From: Bradyrhizobium sp. CIAT3101
Lineage (GTDB): Bacteria > Pseudomonadota > Alphaproteobacteria > Rhizobiales > Xanthobacteraceae
Assembly (NCBI RefSeq): GCF_029714945.1
Contig: NZ_CP121634.1
Location: 4,857,001-4,921,000 of the forward strand
Reading direction: 5' to 3'
Length of the DNA: 64,000 nucleotides
In this document: one piece after another, positions 59,507 to 64,000 of the stretch
Layout of the letters: the number at the start of each line of letters is the position of its first letter
Position numbering within the stretch: the first letter of the stretch is position 1
Notes under the pieces: generated by a model
The model's database searches: none
Seen by the model: the letters and a program-made list of their open reading frames with translations, nothing else
What the model was told of the DNA's origin: nothing
Made by a program: the position numbers and the translations under genes

Positions 59507-60322
59507 TCAGTATTTCGCGACGACAGCCGTGGAACCGAAGCGGTAGTTCACGCCGACGCGCACCGCATCAACCACATGATTGAAACGATAGGTCGCCGAG
59601 TCGGTGGGGAAGTTGACCGGATCGAACATCGTCACGTTCGATCGACCGAGATCCACGTGCAGATATTCTCCCCTAACCGTCCAATTGGGCGCGAAGCCCC
59701 ACTCCACACCGGCGCCAGCAGCCCACCCGACCCGGGTGCTGCTGTCGCTGCCTGCGAAATTGCCGGAAGTCGCAGGCGTGAAGAGATTGGTGACACTGGT
59801 CCTGACGCCACCGTAGGCAAGACCACCCGTTGCGTAGAAGAGAACCGGACCAGTCGTGACACCAACGCGACCACGCAGAGTTCCGAACCAATCGATATGG
59901 TCGCGGCCGGTTGAAACGCTCGGAACGATGCCTCCGCCCCCCGGGAAAATCACCGTCGAGGTGCGACCGATATCCGCGCCTTGGATGTCGGTTTCCACGC
60001 CAACCAGCCAGTTGGCCATCTGCCAGTTGTAGCCGACCTGCCCGCCACCAAAACCACCTTCGTGCTTGGCACCGAGGAAGCTCGGGGTGCCCCCCGCAGT
60101 CACCGCTCCCGTAAAGGGCGGCGTGAACGCGACCAAGCTTCCTGTGGACGTGGTGTCAAATGCCCAGCCACCGTTTACGCCGGCATACCAGCCGGTCCAG
60201 CTGTAGATCGGTGCAGGCGGTGGCAGAGCCTTCACGGCCATATCGGCTGCGGAAGCAGCGCCCATGGTGGCAATTGAGAGCAGCGAAGCAGTGGCGAACG
60301 CCCATCCGAAATATCTCTTCAT
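59507..60322 (-). CDS. Outer-membrane beta-barrel protein, Omp25/Omp31 type
   Basis: A 271-residue porin-like protein. The signal peptide ends near residue 27 (GAASAADM); the mature N-terminus (ADMAVKALPPPAPIYSWTGWYAGVNGG) diverges from the ADLAARPY form of the other three copies. The C-terminus NYRFGSTAVVAKY ends on Tyr. I chose ATG 60322; an ATG 21 bases upstream is less likely. Its codon use is less biased than that of the copy at 56817, suggesting lower expression. Confidence 0.9.
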   Translation of the reverse strand: MKRYFGWAFATASLLSIATMGAASAADMAVKALPPPAPIYSWTGWYAGVNGGWAFDTTSTGSLVAFTPPFTGAVTAGGTPSFLGAKHEGGFGGGQVGYNWQMANWLVGVETDIQGADIGRTSTVIFPGGGGIVPSVSTGRDHIDWFGTLRGRVGVTTGPVLFYATGGLAYGGVRTSVTNLFTPATSGNFAGSDSSTRVGWAAGAGVEWGFAPNWTVRGEYLHVDLGRSNVTMFDPVNFPTDSATYRFNHVVDAVRVGVNYRFGSTAVVAKY

Positions 60323-60665
60323 AACCAAATCCCCAATGCGCAAAAATAATCAGATCAACATTTATGGACAGCTGTTCACTCAAACCCAGCCCAAATGTCG
60401 TACCCGCCTGGTTTCTCGGCCATTTCGCTTCGGGGCGTTGCCCTCCTGCTACATAAATATGGAAGCGATCCTTCCCTACTGCGGGTTTGTGCACAGCCAA
60501 ACGGCCATATTCCGCAGGCAGCGCCGCCCCATGCCCGCACTCCCGTTGGGTGCGACTCGCATTCAAGTCGACACAAAAAAAGCCCCGGCCGAAGCCGGGG
60601 CTTTGAATTTTTGGCAGTGATCGTTTCTTGTCTTCCTAATCGTTCGTTGCGTCGAACTTCGTTGC
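60323..60665. other. Intergenic region between two porin genes
   Basis: 343 bases without a supported gene. It holds the promoter region of the porin gene at 60322, AT-rich near 60340-60365, and the terminator at 60579-60604. An open frame crossing it on the plus strand (60264-60620) starts inside the porin gene and runs through the terminator, so I discount it. Confidence 0.5.
60574..60604 (-). terminator. Rho-independent terminator after the porin gene at 60666
   Basis: AAAGCCCCGGC (60579-60589) and GCCGGGGCTTT (60594-60604) with loop CGAA; seven A before the left arm give a seven-T run on the minus strand. It lies about 60 bases after the stop of the minus-strand porin. Confidence 0.9.
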
Positions 60666-61436
60666 TCAGTAGCGGGCGATGACGGGGGCGTCGAACTTGT
60701 AGCTGGCGCGGACGACGGCCCACTGAATGTCACGCGGCTTGGCATCGAAGGTGTAGTTCCCCGAGGTGCCGCCGAGCTGATAGGTCTGGCTGCCGAAGGC
60801 CGCGTAGTTGTACTCGAGGCCGACGATCCAGTTGCGGGTGATGCCGTATTCCCAGCCGGCGCCCACGGTCCAGCCGTTGGCCCAGTGGGTCTGACCGCCC
60901 GAACCCGTCGCCGGGCCGACCGTGTCGCTCACCGACAGGCGGTTGTTGACGCCGGCATAGCCGCCCTTGATGTAGAACAGGTTGTTCTGAACCGCGAAGC
61001 CGGCGCGACCGACGACGGTCGCAAGCACGTTCGCACGCCAGGTGAAGACGTCGTCGCCCGCGCCGAACGCGGTGTTCACGACGGTGCCCTTGTTGTCGAG
61101 CCCGGAGATCGTGCCTTCCATGCCGAACACGTAGTTGTTGGCCTGCCAGTTGTAGCCGATCTGGGCGCCGCCCATGATGCCGGTACCGCGCTGACGATAG
61201 CCCTGGCCCGGCGTCAGATCGCCGAACGGCGCGCCGACGCCATTGTTGATGAACTGCTCATTGGTCCAGGCGCCACCGATGTGGCCGCCGACATAGAAGC
61301 CGGTCCAGTTGAACAGAGGTTCGATATAGGCGGGCGCCTTGGTGTAAGGACGCGCGGCGAGATCGGCGGCGGAAGCGGCGCCGGTCGAAACCAGAGCGGT
61401 CGTGCAGGCGAAGGCGGCAATCAATTTGTTACGCAT
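60666..61436 (-). CDS. Outer-membrane beta-barrel protein, Omp25/Omp31 type
   Basis: A 256-residue porin-like protein. The signal peptide ends near residue 22 (GAASAADL), with mature start ADLAARPYTKAPAYIEP. Strands begin FNWTGFYVGGHIGGAWTNEQF; the C-terminus SYKFDAPVIARY ends on Tyr. I chose ATG 61436 (MRNKLIAAF); an ATG 36 bases upstream would precede the signal peptide. The 179-base gap upstream, AT-rich near 61485-61510, should hold its promoter. Confidence 0.92.
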   Translation of the reverse strand: MRNKLIAAFACTTALVSTGAASAADLAARPYTKAPAYIEPLFNWTGFYVGGHIGGAWTNEQFINNGVGAPFGDLTPGQGYRQRGTGIMGGAQIGYNWQANNYVFGMEGTISGLDNKGTVVNTAFGAGDDVFTWRANVLATVVGRAGFAVQNNLFYIKGGYAGVNNRLSVSDTVGPATGSGGQTHWANGWTVGAGWEYGITRNWIVGLEYNYAAFGSQTYQLGGTSGNYTFDAKPRDIQWAVVRASYKFDAPVIARY

Positions 61437-61615
61437 GGTACATCCCGTGTCCTTTGACGGATGCACGCTCACACGCAGTTCTTACTCAAATTTGAATCAA
61501 GAAAGTTAAGACGCCGGATTGGCACTCCGCCCTCTTTGAATCCGGATGCGCTGTTGCAGGCACGCAACGCAAAGTGCGCGATTTAACGCGGCATTATCCC
61601 TACCAAATTCCTGCG

Positions 61616-62869
61616 TTACGACGCTGGCGCGGCCTTCGATCGCACATGCTCGGGCCGCACGCCGATCGCAAGGAAGCGCGCCGGAATCCCCTGAAGCCAT
61701 GGCCAAGCGGAGATCAGGCGCAGCGGCAACGGCACCGTCAGCGGACGATCGCCGCCCTGAAGCGCGCCGCTGATGATGTGGTTCTGCACGATCACCTGCA
61801 TCGCCTGCGTCATCTTCACGGGGAACGCGCGGCGACGCCGCACAGCATCGAGCGCATCTTCCGATGGGCAGCCGCGCGTCAGGTCGTCGGCGAGCAAATT
61901 GGCGGTCGCGACCGCATCCTGCACGGCAAGATTGACGCCGACGCCGCCCACCGGCGACATCGCATGCGCGGCGTCGCCGATGCAGAGCAGGCCAGGCCGC
62001 GTCCAGCGGCTCAAGCGATTGATCGCGACGGTGAGAAGCTTGACGTCGTCAAAACTCTTCACGTCGGCGACGCCCTGTCTGAGGACCGGTGCCATGCGAA
62101 CGACGTCGTCGAGCAGCGCCTGCAATCCCCTCGCCTTCACCGCATCGTATTGCCCCTTGGCGATGACATAGGCGCATTGCCAGTAATCGCCGCGATCGAA
62201 CGTGACCATCATCTTGCCGGGCTCGATCCGCGCAAAGAGGTTCTCGGTCTCGTCCGGCTTGCGGCCGGCGCGGAACCAGAGCACGTCCATCGGCGCGCCG
62301 ATCTCCGCGACGCTGAGGCCCGCGCGCTCGCGCACCGTCGAATGCCGGCCGTCGCAGGCGATGGTGAGATCGGCCTCGATGTCGACGATGCCGTCGGGCG
62401 TCCTGGCGCGCACGCCGGCGATGGCATCGCCGTGGCGGATCAAGTCAACCGCCTCGGTGTTCATCAGCACCTCGAGCGAGGTGAAGCGCTTGCCCGCCTC
62501 GCGCAGGAAATTGAGAAAATCCCACTGCGGCATGAAGGCGATGAACGGGTACTTCGTGTTCAGCCGGCGGAGATCGGCGATCCGCACCTTGGTGCCGCCG
62601 AACAGGCCGTCCATGGTCTGCAAGCGTTGATGCGGCAGCTTGAGGAAACCGTCAATCAGGCCGAGCTCGTCCATCACCTGAAGCGTCGAGGGATGCACAG
62701 TGTCGCCGCGAAAGTCGCGGAAGAAATCGGCGTGCTTCTCCAGCACGACGACATCGACGCCGGCACGACCGAGGAGATAGCCGAGCATCATGCCGGCCGG
62801 TCCGCCGCCGACGATGCAGCAGCGGACTTTTCGGACACGCGCAGGTTGATCCTGTGTGACTGCTTCCAT
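61616..62869 (-). CDS. FAD-dependent monooxygenase (PHBH-like hydroxylase family)
   Basis: A 417-residue flavoprotein of the aromatic hydroxylase class. FAD motifs: CCIVGGGPAGMMLGYLLGRAGVDVVVLEKH at about 17-46, the mid-chain ACDGRHSTVRERAGL (DG motif), and the GD motif CIGDAAHAMSPVGGVGVNLAVQDAV. The N-terminal loop FRGDTVHPSTLQVMDELGL is typical. I chose ATG 62869. Substrate unknown: an aromatic acid, quinone precursor or antibiotic are all possible. Confidence 0.92.
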   Translation of the reverse strand: MEAVTQDQPARVRKVRCCIVGGGPAGMMLGYLLGRAGVDVVVLEKHADFFRDFRGDTVHPSTLQVMDELGLIDGFLKLPHQRLQTMDGLFGGTKVRIADLRRLNTKYPFIAFMPQWDFLNFLREAGKRFTSLEVLMNTEAVDLIRHGDAIAGVRARTPDGIVDIEADLTIACDGRHSTVRERAGLSVAEIGAPMDVLWFRAGRKPDETENLFARIEPGKMMVTFDRGDYWQCAYVIAKGQYDAVKARGLQALLDDVVRMAPVLRQGVADVKSFDDVKLLTVAINRLSRWTRPGLLCIGDAAHAMSPVGGVGVNLAVQDAVATANLLADDLTRGCPSEDALDAVRRRRAFPVKMTQAMQVIVQNHIISGALQGGDRPLTVPLPLRLISAWPWLQGIPARFLAIGVRPEHVRSKAAPAS

Positions 62870-62948
62870 GACCCGACTCTCGCTGCTGCAATCGCTCAAT
62901 CGATTGTAGCGCCAGCGGGCGTCGGGAGCATGTTCAATCTGCAACCGC

Positions 62949-64000
62949 TCAATTGTTGCTGCGGTTGGCCGTGCGGAAGCTTTTGACCTCGGACACGCTG
63001 CCGTCGCGGTAGGTCAATTCGACGGACATGAACTGCGTCGCGGGTGGCAGCTTTTCATAGAGCAGCATGCCGGCGGTGATTGCGGAGGGGTCTCTGAGAT
63101 CGCAAGGCGGCATCTTCAGCACCTTGTCCGGCACCGCCGTGTCGATGCCGATCCGCACTTCGCGGATCGCACAACGGTATGAGACGAGATGCGTGTAATA
63201 GACCAGCAGCCCGTTGAACTGGCGGAACGACAGCCAGCTCGTCGCGGTCATGTCGAGGATCTTGCGTTGATCGCGGACCAGCGCCGCTTCGGGATCGAAC
63301 TTGATCGGGAACGGGCCCTGCATGTCGCCGGAAGCATCGACATAACGGACCTCGATGGTGCCGGCCTGCGCGTCCGGGGGCAGCTCGATCGACGGGTTGG
63401 GCATCCGCTTGCGCGTGCGCGGATCGAGCGTATCCATGAAGCCGGTCTCGCGGAAATCACCGTTGCCGGCCATGCGCCAGGACACACCGAGGGTGGGATC
63501 GGCGAAGGAGAACGTCACGCTCCAGCCGCCATTGTGCCGGGAGAAGCTTGCGATCGGCGCGTTGGTGGTCTCCTCCTTCGGCACGCGCGGCACCGAGACC
63601 GGCGGCAGCGCCGCGACTTTCTGCGGCGGTGGATCGGCCGGCCGGGCGGCAGCATCCTTCGCGGTGCCGCTGAGGAAGACGTCATCGACCATCTGATCGA
63701 AATAGACCGGCACCTGCCTGTGCTTCACGGTATCGGCCATCTCGCTGACGAGACGGCGGGTGCGCTGCGCCACCTGCACCAGGTTCTCGCCGGGCTGCAG
63801 CAACTCCTTGGCGAAGGTGCGCGTGAACACCGAATTGGGATTGGCGTCGTCATTGGACAGACGATCGAGCGCGGTCTGGCGGGGACCGGCCGAGAACACC
63901 GAGAATACGCCTTCGGGCAGTTGCACCATCGGCGCCAACCCGCCACCGCCGGCGACTGCGCGCGTGCCTGAACGCTCGAACGGATTGTTGCGGCAGGCGT
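62949..64000 (-). CDS. Caspase family (metacaspase-like, C14) protein, 3' part only
   Basis: The reading frame is open to the window edge, so the 5' end is missing; about 350 residues remain. The first visible residues read ACRNNPFERSG, which matches the catalytic-Cys segment (DACRNNPF) of bacterial caspase-like proteins. The p20/p10-type stretch continues with GVFSVFSAGPRQTALD and SVFTRTFAKELLQPGENL. After about residue 130 a Pro-rich linker leads to a beta-rich C-terminal domain (GWSVTFSFADPTLGVSWRMAG) of unknown role. The catalytic His lies outside the window. Confidence 0.85.
   Translation of the reverse strand, partial: ACRNNPFERSGTRAVAGGGGLAPMVQLPEGVFSVFSAGPRQTALDRLSNDDANPNSVFTRTFAKELLQPGENLVQVAQRTRRLVSEMADTVKHRQVPVYFDQMVDDVFLSGTAKDAAARPADPPPQKVAALPPVSVPRVPKEETTNAPIASFSRHNGGWSVTFSFADPTLGVSWRMAGNGDFRETGFMDTLDPRTRKRMPNPSIELPPDAQAGTIEVRYVDASGDMQGPFPIKFDPEAALVRDQRKILDMTATSWLSFRQFNGLLVYYTHLVSYRCAIREVRIGIDTAVPDKVLKMPPCDLRDPSAITAGMLLYEKLPPATQFMSVELTYRDGSVSEVKSFRTANRSNN

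Noticed and set aside
60264..60620. Plus-strand frame of 118 codons through the intergenic terminator
   Set aside because: It begins inside a minus-strand porin gene and its end is just translated terminator sequence.
1..64000. Search for tRNA, rRNA, CRISPR arrays, integrases and insertion sequences
   Set aside because: None seen by reading; intergenic spaces are mostly short and show no cloverleaf, spacer array or transposase frame.

Overview
The window is GC-rich alphaproteobacterial chromosome and most resembles Bradyrhizobium or a close relative. The basis is the gene families present (class I PHA synthase, four Omp25/Omp31-type porins, alaC-type aminotransferase/hom/glpX, tandem argC, tripartite tricarboxylate transporter), FixK/FNR-type boxes, and dispersed palindromic repeats of a kind I associate with Bradyrhizobium. 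I see no rRNA, tRNA, CRISPR array, integrase or insertion sequence. The genus is an inference.

Layout. 73-8049: mixed genes: lytic transglycosylase, class II aldolase, SDR, recJ, a soluble MCP-like protein, a VOC protein and an AraC regulator. 8463-28900: an uninterrupted plus-strand run of 18 genes. It starts with a formylglycine-generating enzyme and a Tat-exported sulfatase. A MoxR/DUF58/DUF4381/VWA/VWA-TPR/BatD chaperone module follows, then a second Tat sulfatase, a HAD phosphatase, a DUF3302-HlyD pair, a DUF1214/DUF1254 pair, a MetA-type outer membrane protein, and a Cache-adenylate cyclase overlapping an orphan substrate-binding protein. 29096-32803: NmrA-like SDR, L,D-transpeptidase, Ca2+/H+ antiporter and a small exported protein; two FixK/FNR-type boxes lie here. 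32834-40025: a catabolic island of TctA/B/C transporter, PdxA-like dehydrogenase, CaiB CoA-transferase and crotonase, facing a divergent GntR regulator with a clear inverted-repeat operator; a 145-bp repeat with perfect 32-bp inverted ends sits between tctB and tctC. 40054-46978: secreted protein, haloacid dehalogenase, glpX, hom, aminotransferase, small lipoprotein. 47232-56388: phaC, MAPEG protein, porin, argC2-argC1-paiB, dedA, parE. 56817-64000: three more porins among recurring near-identical terminators, small membrane proteins, SDR, FAD monooxygenase and the 3' part of a caspase-family gene cut by the window edge.

Most notable points. (1) A short reading frame (53409-53486, minus) preceded by a good promoter encodes a 25-residue peptide with five consecutive arginines, directly upstream of paiB-argC-argC. 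It looks like an arginine-sensing leader peptide on a leaderless transcript. (2) The sulfatase run joins a cytosolic FGE, two Tat sulfatases with an identical variant CTAGR motif, and a MoxR/VWA module laid out like the mxaRSACKL genes that help calcium-load methanol dehydrogenase. This suggests a dedicated maturation system for calcium-dependent sulfatases. (3) glpX and recJ, which I recall as neighbours in related genomes, are separated here by about 38 kb of accessory genes.
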